A stretch of 64,000 nucleotides of DNA from Shewanella hanedai (GTDB taxonomy: Bacteria; Pseudomonadota; Gammaproteobacteria; Enterobacterales; Shewanellaceae). The notes beneath the pieces are model-generated. The model made no database searches. It saw nothing but the letters and a program-made list of their open reading frames with translations, and was not told the DNA's origin. The stretch lies in the NCBI RefSeq assembly GCF_007197645.1, contig NZ_VKGK01000008.1, positions 1 through 64,000 on the forward strand, given 5' to 3'. A program made the position numbers and the translations under genes. Numbering within the stretch: position 1 is the stretch's first letter; each line of letters starts with the position of its first letter. Positions 9,160-18,006 of this stretch are shown piece by piece.

Positions 9160-9584
9160 TCCGTAAGTAAATTTGTTAACATTTCATTTGTTAACAAATG
9201 CCTAAAACGAGTACAATAGCTTCACTTGGTTCTTTGAACAAAGTTAAAAAACGGACACTTTTTTGTTAGATTGCTATCTAACACCGACCAAAAAGTTAGC
9301 CAATTTTTTGTACAAAATGTGAGCTAGACTGCATTTCACATTTTTACTTCATTTTGTTTAATATTTTGGGGAACTAAATTCCTCTCTTGTTAATCGAAGT
9401 GAAGACAGTTCGCGTTTCTATTAAATGAGATACGCATACTTTACCATCATGGAAGTGTGTTGCTGTTTCAGTCCAGATTTAAAAGCACTTACTCGATCGG
9501 TAAAATCAAGATGACGAATCTGAGCGTTACGTATTCTGTGCGTTCATGATTAGAACTGAATTGAACAAACTTAGGTAAATTAAT

Positions 9585-10304
9585 ATGCAAAATCCGCACA
9601 TTCTGATCGTAGAAGATGAAGCCGTTACCCGAAACACGCTAAGAAGTATTTTCGAGGCCGAAGGATATGTGGTAACTGAAGCCAATGATGGCGCAGAAAT
9701 GCATAAAGCCATGCAGGAAAATAAGATTAACCTAGTTGTTATGGATATTAATCTTCCTGGTAAAAACGGTCTTTTGTTAGCACGTGAGCTTCGTGAAATA
9801 AACAATATCGGTCTAATCTTCCTAACGGGCCGAGATAACGAAGTTGACAAAATTTTGGGTCTTGAAATCGGCGCTGATGATTATATCACTAAGCCATTCA
9901 ACCCACGTGAACTAACCATTCGTGCTCGTAACTTATTAACTCGCGTTAATAGCACTGGTAATGAATCTGAAGAGAAAAGTGCTGTTGAGTACTATCGCTT
10001 CAATGGTTGGAGCCTAGAGATCAACAGTCGTTCTTTGGTTAGCCCACAAGGTGAATCATACAAGCTGCCACGTAGTGAATTCCGCGCTATGCTGCACTTT
10101 GTTGAGAACCCAGGTAAGATTTTAAGCCGTGCTGATCTTCTTATGAAGATGACTGGCCGTGAACTTAAGCCACATGACCGTACAGTAGACGTAACAATTC
10201 GTCGTATCCGTAAGCACTTCGAAAGCTTGCCTGATACGCCTGAAATTATCGCAACTATTCACGGTGAAGGTTACCGTTTCTGCGGTAATTTAGAAGAAGC
10301 ATAA
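9585..10304 (+). CDS. arcA: Two-component response regulator ArcA
   Basis: Global redox-responsive regulator of aerobic and anaerobic respiratory genes. The 239-residue protein has an N-terminal receiver domain (about 1-120) with the acidic pocket Glu10/Asp11, phosphoacceptor Asp54 in VVMDINLPG and Lys in TKPFNP, then an OmpR/PhoB-type winged helix (about 135-235) ending GEGYRFCG. Its length matches E. coli ArcA (238). It stands alone, preceded by a long leader and followed by a clear terminator. No arcB or hptA is in the window. Confidence 0.96.
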   Translation: MQNPHILIVEDEAVTRNTLRSIFEAEGYVVTEANDGAEMHKAMQENKINLVVMDINLPGKNGLLLARELREINNIGLIFLTGRDNEVDKILGLEIGADDYITKPFNPRELTIRARNLLTRVNSTGNESEEKSAVEYYRFNGWSLEINSRSLVSPQGESYKLPRSEFRAMLHFVENPGKILSRADLLMKMTGRELKPHDRTVDVTIRRIRKHFESLPDTPEIIATIHGEGYRFCGNLEEA

Positions 10305-10336
10305 TAAGATAAAGCTAGCGCTTATATCTTTGCTTT

Positions 10337-10366
10337 AAAAAGCCAGTCTAATGACTGGCTTTTTTA
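10337..10366 (+). terminator. arcA terminator
   Basis: AAAAAGCCAGTC pairs with GACTGGCTTTTTT around a 4-base loop. It directly follows arcA and precedes the tandem repeats. Confidence 0.9.
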
Positions 10367-10468
10367 TGTCTGACCATAAATGTTCCTGACATTTATTGGC
10401 ATTTCCTCCATCCCTGGAGGTCAGAACACTTATGTAAATTTACCATGGATGGATATAAATTTACTTTG
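10367..10468. repeat. Hairpin-rich repeat, copy 1 (102 bp)
   Basis: This unit begins TGTCTGACCATAAATG and ends TTTACTTTG. It contains nested inverted repeats: AAATGT/ACATTT, CCTCCA/TGGAGG, and GTAAATTTA/TAAATTTAC around CCATGGATGGATA. It is followed immediately by a second copy in the same orientation. It looks like a non-coding palindromic repeat family; whether it is dispersed in the genome cannot be seen here. Confidence 0.8.
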
Positions 10469-10625
10469 TGTCTGACCATAAATGTTCCTGACATTTATTG
10501 GCATTTCCTCCACAGACCCATAGGGATATGGGAAATGTCTTTAAAGCGTATGGAACGCTTAAGACCCTGGAGGTCAGAACACTTATGTAAATTTACCATG
10601 GATGGATATATATTTACTTTGCGTC
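10469..10625. repeat. Hairpin-rich repeat, copy 2 (157 bp, with an internal insert)
   Basis: It matches copy 1 along its flanks, nearly base for base, but carries about 55 extra bases (about 10512-10565) inside the CCTCCA/TGGAGG hairpin. The extra segment is itself made of two hairpins, CCCAT/ATGGG and AAGCG/CGCTT. The long and short forms suggest gain or loss of the central arm. Confidence 0.8.
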
Positions 10626-10659
10626 TAAAATCCGTTGGTAAACGTAAACTGTAAACCGA

Positions 10660-12966
10660 TCACTTCAACTCTCTGTTGAGGAAATCAGCCAACGAACGGT
10701 ATAGGTGAGTTCTTACTTTTTCACCGCGCATCGAATGCTTAGACCCCGGATAATCTATCATCTGGAACAACTTGCCTTCATCTTGAAGTGCTTTGTAGAC
10801 CTTAGTGCTGTTCTCAAATAGTACGTTATCGTCCGCCATCCCATGATACATCAACAAACCCGACTGATAGTTCTTCACATAGGGAAACACACTGCTGGCT
10901 TCATAACCTTTGGCATTCTTTTCAGGATGATTCAAATAACGCTCGGTATAGTGAGTGTCATATAACGCCCAATCAGTCACTGGTGCCCCAGAAATGGCAG
11001 CCTTAAAATAATCAGGTGCTTTAAAGAGTCCCATTAGCGCCATGTATCCGCCATAACTGTGACCATAGAGCGCAATATTATCACCGTCCACATAAGGTAA
11101 CGTTCTCAAGTGATCAACACCGGCTTTTTGATCGTTAACTTCGGCTTCACCAAGATGCTGATAGATCACATGTTCAAACTGAGTGCCTCGATGAGCCGAA
11201 CCACGGTTATCCAGCTGGAACACCATAAAGCCCTGCTGTAGCAAGTATTGGGTAAAGTAATCACTCTCACTCCAACTGTTCACTACTAGTTGAGCATGGG
11301 GGCCACCGTATACCCGAACTACAACCGGATACTTGTTCTCTTCATTGAAATTGGTTGGTTTAAACAGGCGATATTGTAATGCTTGTCCATCCTCAGCTTT
11401 AATCTGGCCAAACTCAGGAACCTGCCACAGACCCAGGTACGCATTTAGAGGGTGACTATTGTCGACTTCATTCTGTTCAACCCAAGCTAAATGTTGCCCT
11501 TTGTCTCCATGAAGACTCACTTGTGGTGGCTGAACTAAACTACTGAAATAATCCAGATACACCGCCTGATTATCGGCAAAGACAACTGAGTGCATACCAC
11601 GGCGCTGACTCACTGTTTGCACTTCGCCGCCCGCCAATGGCACTCGGTAAAGGTGTTGCTCTACGACGGTATCCTTACGGCCCGTAAAATAGATCCACCC
11701 AGCCTTCTCATCGACAAATTCAACCCCATCAACCACCCAGCTTCCCGATGTGAGTTGGCTTGATGTTTTACCGTCTAAGCCCATTAAATACAGGTGATTA
11801 AAGCCATCACGCTCAGACGCCCAAATGAAACTATCTTGTTGCTTTAAAAAGTGCAGATCGTCATTAAGGTTAATCCAAGCTTCACTTCGCTCTTCAACTA
11901 GGTTTTTAGCACTGTCTGTTTTATCAATATCGACCATTCTCAGGTCGAGAGTCTGTTGGTCGCGGCTCTGCCATTGGTAAGATAACCGCTTACTGTCTGG
12001 CAACCACTGCACACGAGGAAGATAGATATCTTGCTCTTTACCCAGATCAACCCAAGCCACCTTACTGTCGCTAAGTGTCACGATACCCAAAGCGACCTTG
12101 ACGTTATTTTTGCCTGCGTAAGGATAACGCTGCTCGGTCAGCTTAATGCCATCGGCGTAGATCTCATTACGCGTCACCAGCTCAACACCTGACTCATCAA
12201 TACGGGTATAAGCGATAGCGGTTTCATCCGGAGACCACCAATAGCCAGTCATGCGGCCCATCTCTTCTTGAGCGACAAACTCGGCCATGGCATTTTTAAT
12301 CGCCCCGCCGCCATCTGTGGTCATAGCCGTTAGCTTCATGCCATCCAAGCTCAGCACAAACAGGTTTTGATCGCGTACAAAAGAGACATACTTACCTTTA
12401 GGTGAAAGGCGCGCATCGGTAGCAAACCCCTCTCCAGTAGGCAGCAATGTCACCTTGTTATCGCTTAGCGAATAGTAATACAGCACGCCAGATGCTGGAA
12501 TTAACAGTGCTTGGCTATCGTCAGACCAGAAATACTCCATGATCCCTTCACCAAATATACGCTGGCGCTCACGTCTCGCTTTCTCTTCATCAGAAAGCTC
12601 ACCTATAGTCAGCTTATCTGCATCAAGCAAGATTGCTTGCTTACCCGATGCCACATCCATCTGCCACAGATCATAAAAATGTTGATTGTCTTTACGTCCC
12701 GCTAAATAGGTGACACGTTTGCCGTCTGGAGAGAGTTTCAATCCACGCGGGCTAGTCCCTGCCAGAGCGGGTGAGGCGTACATGCGTTCAATCGACAGCG
12801 GCGTCTTACCCGCAGCCGATAATACGGCCTGTGTATTGCTATCCACAATGCCTTGATTCACTTGGGCTTGGCTTAGTTGTGTATTCACTGATTGAGATGC
12901 TGATGCGGGGGGTGTAAGTAACATAGGTACCGCCATTAGGGCTGAAGTGATCCATCTTGTTGTCAT
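10660..12966 (-). CDS. Exported dipeptidyl peptidase IV (S9B prolyl oligopeptidase family)
   Basis: Removes X-Pro dipeptides from peptide N-termini, probably in the periplasm or outside the cell. The 768-residue protein has a signal peptide (about 1-23, ending PASAS), a DPP4-type beta-propeller region (about 60-510) with the N-terminal helix segment RRERQRIFGEGIMEYFWS, and a C-terminal alpha/beta-hydrolase domain. Catalytic residues visible are Ser637 in GHSYGGY, Asp in HGMADDNVLF and His in SKHSMRGE. The start has TAGGAAG upstream. It stands alone; its 3' end faces the repeat pair and no separate terminator is seen. Confidence 0.92.
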   Translation of the reverse strand: MTTRWITSALMAVPMLLTPPASASQSVNTQLSQAQVNQGIVDSNTQAVLSAAGKTPLSIERMYASPALAGTSPRGLKLSPDGKRVTYLAGRKDNQHFYDLWQMDVASGKQAILLDADKLTIGELSDEEKARRERQRIFGEGIMEYFWSDDSQALLIPASGVLYYYSLSDNKVTLLPTGEGFATDARLSPKGKYVSFVRDQNLFVLSLDGMKLTAMTTDGGGAIKNAMAEFVAQEEMGRMTGYWWSPDETAIAYTRIDESGVELVTRNEIYADGIKLTEQRYPYAGKNNVKVALGIVTLSDSKVAWVDLGKEQDIYLPRVQWLPDSKRLSYQWQSRDQQTLDLRMVDIDKTDSAKNLVEERSEAWINLNDDLHFLKQQDSFIWASERDGFNHLYLMGLDGKTSSQLTSGSWVVDGVEFVDEKAGWIYFTGRKDTVVEQHLYRVPLAGGEVQTVSQRRGMHSVVFADNQAVYLDYFSSLVQPPQVSLHGDKGQHLAWVEQNEVDNSHPLNAYLGLWQVPEFGQIKAEDGQALQYRLFKPTNFNEENKYPVVVRVYGGPHAQLVVNSWSESDYFTQYLLQQGFMVFQLDNRGSAHRGTQFEHVIYQHLGEAEVNDQKAGVDHLRTLPYVDGDNIALYGHSYGGYMALMGLFKAPDYFKAAISGAPVTDWALYDTHYTERYLNHPEKNAKGYEASSVFPYVKNYQSGLLMYHGMADDNVLFENSTKVYKALQDEGKLFQMIDYPGSKHSMRGEKVRTHLYRSLADFLNRELK

Positions 12967-13226
12967 TATAACTTCCTAACGCTTATTGTTTTTATTCTGT
13001 AATCCACTTTGCTGCCATCGACAACCTACTGAAAAGGTGTGACAACGGGGATACACTGCGAACATCATTGTGCCTAAAGTTGGATAAAATAGAAACTATC
13101 AATTATTCAATAAAATTCAGCACTAAGAGGCTTAACAACGCTGAAAAAAGGTTCAATTTCAGGTATCATGCGCACAATAAAAAGACCTGCCCTCAAGCAA
13201 TAATTGAAACTGTCATAGGAAATAAC

Positions 13227-14216
13227 ATGCAAACCTTGGCTCAAAATCTGACTTCGCAAGGGGTAAACGCCTCTCTGACTCAGCTTATTCATACGTTAGC
13301 GAACACCTCAAAAGAGATTAGCCACGCCGTACGCCATGGCGCACTAGCTGGAGTACTCGGTGCAACTGAGCAGGAAAACGTTCAAGGCGAGACCCAAAAG
13401 AAGCTCGACGTTATCACCAACGACATGCTCAAAGATGCCCTAAAATCTGACAATACTGTTCGCGGTTTAGCATCAGAAGAGGAAGATTATATTGTTGAAG
13501 CTGGTGAAAAAGGTGACTATTTAGTTTGCTTCGATCCACTGGACGGTTCATCAAATATTGATATCAACTCATTAGTCGGCACGATATTCTCAATACTGCC
13601 AGCCCCAAGCGGTGAGCTATCAGAAAAGAGTTTCTTGCAAGCGGGCCGCAAACAGGTTGCTGCTGGTTACGTATTATATGGTCCTTCAACCATGTTGGCC
13701 TTAACCACAGGTAAAGGTGTTCAGCTATTCACCCTTAATCCTGAAACCAATGAATTCTTACTGACGACCGAAGCGATGAGCATCACTAAAGACACCGGTG
13801 AATTTGCAATCAACATGTCTAACCAGCGTTTCTGGGAAGCACCAATGCAAACTTACATCAGTGATCTGCTCCTTGGCACTATTGGCCCGCGTGAAAAAGC
13901 CTTTAACATGCGTTGGATTGCCGCCATGGTCGGCGATGTTCACCGTGTATTATCTCGTGGCGGTATCTTCACTTACCCTACTGATAATAAGAATCCACAG
14001 AAGCCATACAAGCTAAGACTCATGTATGAAGCTAACCCAATGTCATTCCTCGTTGAACAAGCTGGCGGTAAAGCATCGACAGGCTATGAGAACATCATGG
14101 ATATCGAGCCAAGCGAGATCCATCAGCGTGTAGCTGTGATCTTAGGGTCGGCAAACGAAGTCGATGCGTGTCTTGAGTATCACGGTTTAGATTACAGCGA
14201 AGAACCAAATATTTAA
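13227..14216 (+). CDS. fbp: Fructose-1,6-bisphosphatase, class I
   Basis: Hydrolyses fructose 1,6-bisphosphate to fructose 6-phosphate in gluconeogenesis. The 329-residue protein (E. coli Fbp 332) has the metal/substrate motif [10 protein letters not shown] (about residues 107-116), an N-terminal [10 protein letters not shown] segment, and the sugar-phosphate-binding [15 protein letters not shown] motif. The open frame runs 53 codons further upstream, but the ATG at 13227 follows AGGA and aligns with the usual N-terminus, so the extension is not taken. It is monocistronic with a good terminator. Confidence 0.95.
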   Translation: MQTLAQNLTSQGVNASLTQLIHTLANTSKEISHAVRHGALAGVLGATEQENVQGETQKKLDVITNDMLKDALKSDNTVRGLASEEEDYIVEAGEKGDYLVCFDPLDGSSNIDINSLVGTIFSILPAPSGELSEKSFLQAGRKQVAAGYVLYGPSTMLALTTGKGVQLFTLNPETNEFLLTTEAMSITKDTGEFAINMSNQRFWEAPMQTYISDLLLGTIGPREKAFNMRWIAAMVGDVHRVLSRGGIFTYPTDNKNPQKPYKLRLMYEANPMSFLVEQAGGKASTGYENIMDIEPSEIHQRVAVILGSANEVDACLEYHGLDYSEEPNI

Positions 14217-14253
14217 GCTTCAATCGCTAAGCTGACGATCTCTTCTTTATAAG

Positions 14254-14292
14254 AAAGCGCAATCCGATGTCATTAGGGTTGCGCTTTTTTTA
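14254..14292 (+). terminator. fbp terminator
   Basis: AAAGCGCAATCC pairs with GGTTGCGCTTTTTTT across an 11-base loop just after fbp. Confidence 0.88.
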
Positions 14293-14716
14293 TTACTTTT
14301 TCGCAGTTATTGCTGACTTGCCTGATAGCAAGTTTCAAGTCTCTTTTTAAGATGGGTTCATTGGGCGGAATTGGTATTTGATGGTTGATTGTCAACCATA
14401 GCCACAATTTCAATCTATTGCTTGCAGCATGCCTTATGTGCAGATACTCCTGTGAGACGACGCAAGTACAATCCCTGTAGTCTCTACGATGACATCCATG
14501 TCATCGAAGCTCACAGGCGCATCTACACCTGAGTGTTAACCTCTTCGATTTTAAATTTACTTGTCACGCTGTTTTGAGCATAACTGAGTTAGGGCATTAG
14601 CTATATATTTAGAACACTATCTAACACAGTTTTTAAAGAGACTTATCAGAGATTAGGTGCCGTAGGGAAATCTAATAAAGTGGCCCATCTTGATAACGAG
14701 ATTGCCACATTCATTA
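14293..14716. other. Gene-less spacer containing a nested palindrome
   Basis: No convincing gene is seen. The stretch contains the inverted-repeat element at 14449-14515; otherwise it is AT-rich with no recognisable promoter pair. Confidence 0.55.
14449..14515. repeat. Nested inverted repeat, possible dispersed intergenic element
   Basis: A perfect 20-base palindromic hairpin, CGATGACAT-CC-ATGTCATCG (14487-14506), sits between outer arms CCTGTGAG (about 14450-14457) and CTCACAGG (about 14510-14517). The nested symmetry and lack of a U tract suggest a repeat element or small structured RNA, not a terminator. Confidence 0.5.
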
Positions 14717-15289
14717 TTATTTACAAGGCTCAGTTGTAAGTTTATAGTTTTGATTTTCTTTTTTGATAAAATTACCGTTTTCACTCACAATATCAAAGAG
14801 TTTTATTGTGCATTGCTCTTTCCCATCGATGTTATCTACAAAGTATTCAGCCTCATAATTGGCACCACTTATAGGCGTAAAATCAACTTCTTTAACACAG
14901 TATGTATAGCCATCGATTCGCGTGTTTGTGCCATCGACCCAGACACCAGCAAAGTAAAATGAAATAGGTACACCTGCTTCTACTTCTAATTCAGTTTGTT
15001 GTTTTTCATGAACATCAGAACGATATAGTGGCATTCCTATTCTTCGACCGGCTTGGCGATCAGCCATCAAGTTAGCTTTAGCTCCTAATACTGCTATCTC
15101 ACCACCAGGAAGAAAATCATGATTGATACAACCCTCTGTTTTATCAATCCATACTGGTGTGTTCCCACTTTCTGTTGATATAATTCTTAGCGAAGCTGTC
15201 TCTTTATCTGGCGCAACAACGTAACCTGTTGTTGAACATGCTGTAAGTACAAAAAGCATTGATAAAGTTGATATTATTTTAAGTTTCAT
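14717..15289 (-). CDS. Putative lipoprotein of unknown function
   Basis: A 190-residue protein with signal peptide MKLKIISTLSMLFVLTAC and predicted lipidated Cys18, followed by STTGYVVAPD and a mixed alpha/beta domain. Three or four further cysteines (for example in EGCINHD, YTYCVKEV, EQCTIKL, TEPCK) could form disulfides in the periplasm. I do not recognise the family. The frame extends to 15361, but the ATG at 15289 with AGGA six bases upstream and the lipobox position set the start. It is an isolated gene. Confidence 0.7.
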   Translation of the reverse strand: MKLKIISTLSMLFVLTACSTTGYVVAPDKETASLRIISTESGNTPVWIDKTEGCINHDFLPGGEIAVLGAKANLMADRQAGRRIGMPLYRSDVHEKQQTELEVEAGVPISFYFAGVWVDGTNTRIDGYTYCVKEVDFTPISGANYEAEYFVDNIDGKEQCTIKLFDIVSENGNFIKKENQNYKLTTEPCK

Positions 15290-15828
15290 TATTTTCCTAT
15301 TATATTGAAATAGACAAGCTATAAAGACATCCATTATTATTTCTACCAAATAGCATCTCATTTCAGATGATTAATTGATGATTAGTAGCATTGATAAATC
15401 GAGCCAGTCATTGTTAATCAATAACATAACGACTCGACTGTAGATTATCAATACTCTACTCACCGCTAAATTTCATTTAGACTTCTGAGATGGACTATGA
15501 AGTCTATATAAGGCTGAGAATGGTTATTGTAGTGGTGAAACCATGAAATTTTGGCGTGGAGATTCAAACCATACTTTTTATCATAAATGATGTCGATGAT
15601 AAGGTTATTTGGACAGATTAATCAGCTTGAAAGTGTTAACAACTTTTTGAGAAATACCGTCGTCGTTTTTCTAAATGCTCACAATAACGTGTTAGCTCCC
15701 CGCCTCCCCTGTTCAAAGCTCGGCTGTGACTTAGGCCACTCATAGCCTAAGTCACACAAACAAAAAAGCCTTCATCGGAAAATGAAGGCTTTCAATTTAA
15801 AGATTAACTCTTAGATTAATTCTTCTTA
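15290..15828. other. Intergenic region with two hairpins and no gene seen
   Basis: About 540 bases between two minus-strand genes. A strong hairpin GTGACTTAGGC/GCCTAAGTCAC (15726-15736 with 15745-15755, 8-base loop) lies next to the fumarate reductase terminator. The rest is AT-rich and shows no recognisable gene. Confidence 0.6.
15762..15792 (-). terminator. Terminator of the fumarate reductase gene
   Basis: AAAGCCTTCAT (15765-15775) pairs with ATGAAGGCTTT (15782-15792). On the minus strand it is followed by a U tract (AAACAAAAAA on the plus strand). Confidence 0.88.
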
Positions 15829-17619
15829 CTAATTCTTTTTAGAGTATGTCGCTGCTTCTTCACCGGCCACTCTACCGAAAGTGATGATGTCAGAGATAGC
15901 ATTACCACCTAGGCGGTTAGCCCCGTGTACGCCACCGGTTACTTCACCAGCACCGTAAAGGCCTGGGATAACTTGCTGCTTGGCATTCATTATCTCAGCT
16001 TTAGAGTCGATTTTAACGCCGCCCATGGTGTGGTGTACGCCAGGTGTCACTTCAATGGCGTAGTAGTTACCTTCATTAAGTGCACGAGGCAAGTTAGGAC
16101 GTTCAAAGTCTGCGTCTTTACCACTGGTCACGAAGGTGTTGTAACGTGCGACAGTTTCAGTCAGCGCCTTGCCGTCGATATTCTCAAGCTTACCTAGGTT
16201 AACCAGCGTATCGGCAGTTGGAGCAACCCCAAGACCAATATACTTATCGATCTTCTTCAGTGACTTGCGAACAGAATCATCGAAAATCAAATAAGCTGAC
16301 TGACCTGTTTGGTTCAAAATAGCTTCAGAAGCTTTATCACGTGTCGTGATTTCGTTGACGAAGCGCTTACCTTCACGGTTAACCAAGATAGCACCGTTAC
16401 CACGAACCGCTTCAGTGACCATCACACCACCTTTAACAGATAGCGTTGGGTGAGCTTGGATGTACTGTAGATCTGTCATCGCTGCACCAGCATTTGCTGC
16501 TACGTCGATACCGTCACCGGTTGCGCCTGGTTGGTTCGTTGAGATAAAGCCTTTTAGCTTAGGATCTAGCTTAGCGACACGTTCGTTGTTCTTCGCAAAA
16601 CCACCGGTTGCCAGAATAACTGCATCAGCTTTAATCCAGTAATAGCCTTTGTACATGCCTTTAACCAGTACGCCTTCAACCTTACCGGAGTCATCTTTGA
16701 TGATCTCAATACCACGGGTATTCATGCGCATGTCGATATCGCGTTTAACCGCGTTATCATAAAGCACTTGAATCACATGAGCACCAACACCTGCACCGCC
16801 TGTTGGGCGATGTGAACGGTTAGCCGATGCGCCCCCCATACGACCAACATCATTGAGGTCTGCGCCCATAGCTGTCATCCAATCAACAGAGCCTTTTGAG
16901 TGAGTCACTAACACATCAACCAAAGCAGGGTCGTTAAGATCGCGTCCACCTTTCATGGTGTCTTTTCTCATGGATTCAACGCTGTCTTCAATGCCTTTGG
17001 CTTTCTGTTGATCTGTCCAAGCAGCGTTCATGCCGCCAGCAGCTAGCTTTGCATTGCCACCAATAACTGGCTCTTTCTCAATCAGAATAACAGAAGCACC
17101 TTTATCGTGCGCCGCAACGGCAGCAGAGAATCCAGCGCCGCCAGAACCGACCACAACAACATCGACAGTATCAAGTGGTGCAGCAGCTAAAGCCGCTTCA
17201 CGCTCAGATTTATCTTTGGCAAGCTCAGCAATGCTAGGCTCGTGACGCTCCCATTTACCCGCATAAGGCATATCAAAATCGAAGCTATGGCAAGAATCAC
17301 AATAGACCATGGACTGTTCGTGAGCACTGTGACAAGAGGTACAGGCGATTTCACCAGGGAAGTGAGAGTCATGGGCATTGTAGTGCTCATGCTTCGTCTC
17401 TTCCGCCACTTCATCCATAGAGCCGTGACATGAAACGCATTGAGCATTTTCATAGCTAAGGTTATCGTTAGATAACTCACCGTCAGGGGTATGACAAGAA
17501 TCACACTCTTGGTTTTCAGAATGGAAATCGGCAAGGTTCTCTGCCGCAGTGGCGTTAGCCGCTAAACCAACAGTTCCCAGTAGTGTTGCCAAGTAGATGG
17601 CACTTTTAAGCTTTTTCAT
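15829..17619 (-). CDS. fccA: Periplasmic tetraheme flavocytochrome c fumarate reductase
   Basis: Soluble periplasmic fumarate reductase that takes electrons from inner-membrane cytochromes in anaerobic respiration. The 596-residue protein has a signal peptide (about 1-25), four c-type heme motifs CxxCH at residues 39, 61, 93 and 107, an FAD-binding [13 protein letters not shown] segment (about 153-165), and a fumarate reductase/succinate dehydrogenase flavoprotein domain ending [21 protein letters not shown]. This matches Shewanella Fcc3/FccA. I use the ATG at 17619, which follows TAGGAG, instead of the longer frame to 17673. It is divergent from a two-component pair across an operator-rich spacer. 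Confidence 0.94.
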   Translation of the reverse strand: MKKLKSAIYLATLLGTVGLAANATAAENLADFHSENQECDSCHTPDGELSNDNLSYENAQCVSCHGSMDEVAEETKHEHYNAHDSHFPGEIACTSCHSAHEQSMVYCDSCHSFDFDMPYAGKWERHEPSIAELAKDKSEREAALAAAPLDTVDVVVVGSGGAGFSAAVAAHDKGASVILIEKEPVIGGNAKLAAGGMNAAWTDQQKAKGIEDSVESMRKDTMKGGRDLNDPALVDVLVTHSKGSVDWMTAMGADLNDVGRMGGASANRSHRPTGGAGVGAHVIQVLYDNAVKRDIDMRMNTRGIEIIKDDSGKVEGVLVKGMYKGYYWIKADAVILATGGFAKNNERVAKLDPKLKGFISTNQPGATGDGIDVAANAGAAMTDLQYIQAHPTLSVKGGVMVTEAVRGNGAILVNREGKRFVNEITTRDKASEAILNQTGQSAYLIFDDSVRKSLKKIDKYIGLGVAPTADTLVNLGKLENIDGKALTETVARYNTFVTSGKDADFERPNLPRALNEGNYYAIEVTPGVHHTMGGVKIDSKAEIMNAKQQVIPGLYGAGEVTGGVHGANRLGGNAISDIITFGRVAGEEAATYSKKN

Positions 17620-17780
17620 CACGTCTCCTAGTGCTCTCTCAAAGCAAGCTTGTTGCTTTAATCGAACCTTCATCTCTATTATTTTCAGCTAGAGTTTCGC
17701 AATATCACTGATATCGTCAGCCCTCTATTTCACATAGATTTTCCGCTATCCCTCAGCCTCTCTCAAGTTGAAGCGACAAA

Positions 17781-17828
17781 CATGACAGTAAAATCAAGCT
17801 AACTTCACAGCTCAATTTTACTGTCATG
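17781..17828. promoter_or_regulatory. 14-bp perfect inverted repeat (candidate operator)
   Basis: CATGACAGTAAAAT (17781-17794) and ATTTTACTGTCATG (17815-17828) are exact inverted copies separated by 20 bases. There is no U tract, so an operator or cruciform is more likely than a terminator. Confidence 0.55.
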
Positions 17829-17869
17829 CAAAAGTGCATTGATAAATTGGCCATTATGCAATTGTGCAT
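17826..17869. promoter_or_regulatory. Pair of ATGCA-N4-TGCAT palindromes (candidate operators)
   Basis: Two 14-bp palindromes, ATGCAAAAGTGCAT (17826-17839) and ATGCAATTGTGCAT (17856-17869), lie with centres exactly 30 bases apart, about three helical turns. They are good candidates for the binding sites of the divergently encoded regulator; this is inference. Confidence 0.5.
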
Positions 17870-18006
17870 ACCCCCTAAAGAGGTAGATCACAAAATATCT
17901 GACGAAGCAGAAAAAGGAGGAGTTCTAGTGGTTAAACATAGGGAAAATATCTGAATTCGCGTTAGATGCCACATTTCCCTTTATAGGGTATTGATAAAAT
18001 AAGCCC

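Larger units (their letters stand above)
9025..9584. other. Long arcA leader/intergenic region with regulatory-looking repeats
   Basis: About 560 bases separate the DUF3293 gene from arcA with no convincing reading frame. Besides two CRP-like sites it holds a direct repeat TTTGTTAACA at 9172-9181 and 9187-9196, and an inverted repeat AAAATGTGA/TCACATTTT at 9314-9322 and 9336-9344 followed by T residues. A long 5' leader is also known for arcA in enteric bacteria. I cannot place the transcription start. Confidence 0.6.
17620..18006. other. Divergent intergenic region with an operator array
   Basis: This 387-base spacer between fccA and the sensor kinase contains a long inverted repeat (17781-17828) and two short palindromes (17826-17839 and 17856-17869). 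A GATCACA half-site lies near 17886-17892. No gene is seen. Confidence 0.6.

Noticed and set aside
9187-9198. ArcA autoregulatory box at the TTTGTTAACA repeats
   Set aside because: The GTTA units are 15 bases apart, not the 11-base spacing expected of ArcA direct repeats, so I do not name the site.
10445-10654. 69-codon open frame over the tandem repeats
   Set aside because: The frame is made of the palindromic repeat itself and its translation repeats the same block; no independent evidence for coding.
17620-18006. Sigma-54 promoter (-24/-12) between fccA and the regulator pair
   Set aside because: Several TGGC sequences were tried on both strands but none has a GC at the required spacing; this also agrees with the loss of GAFTGA in the regulator.
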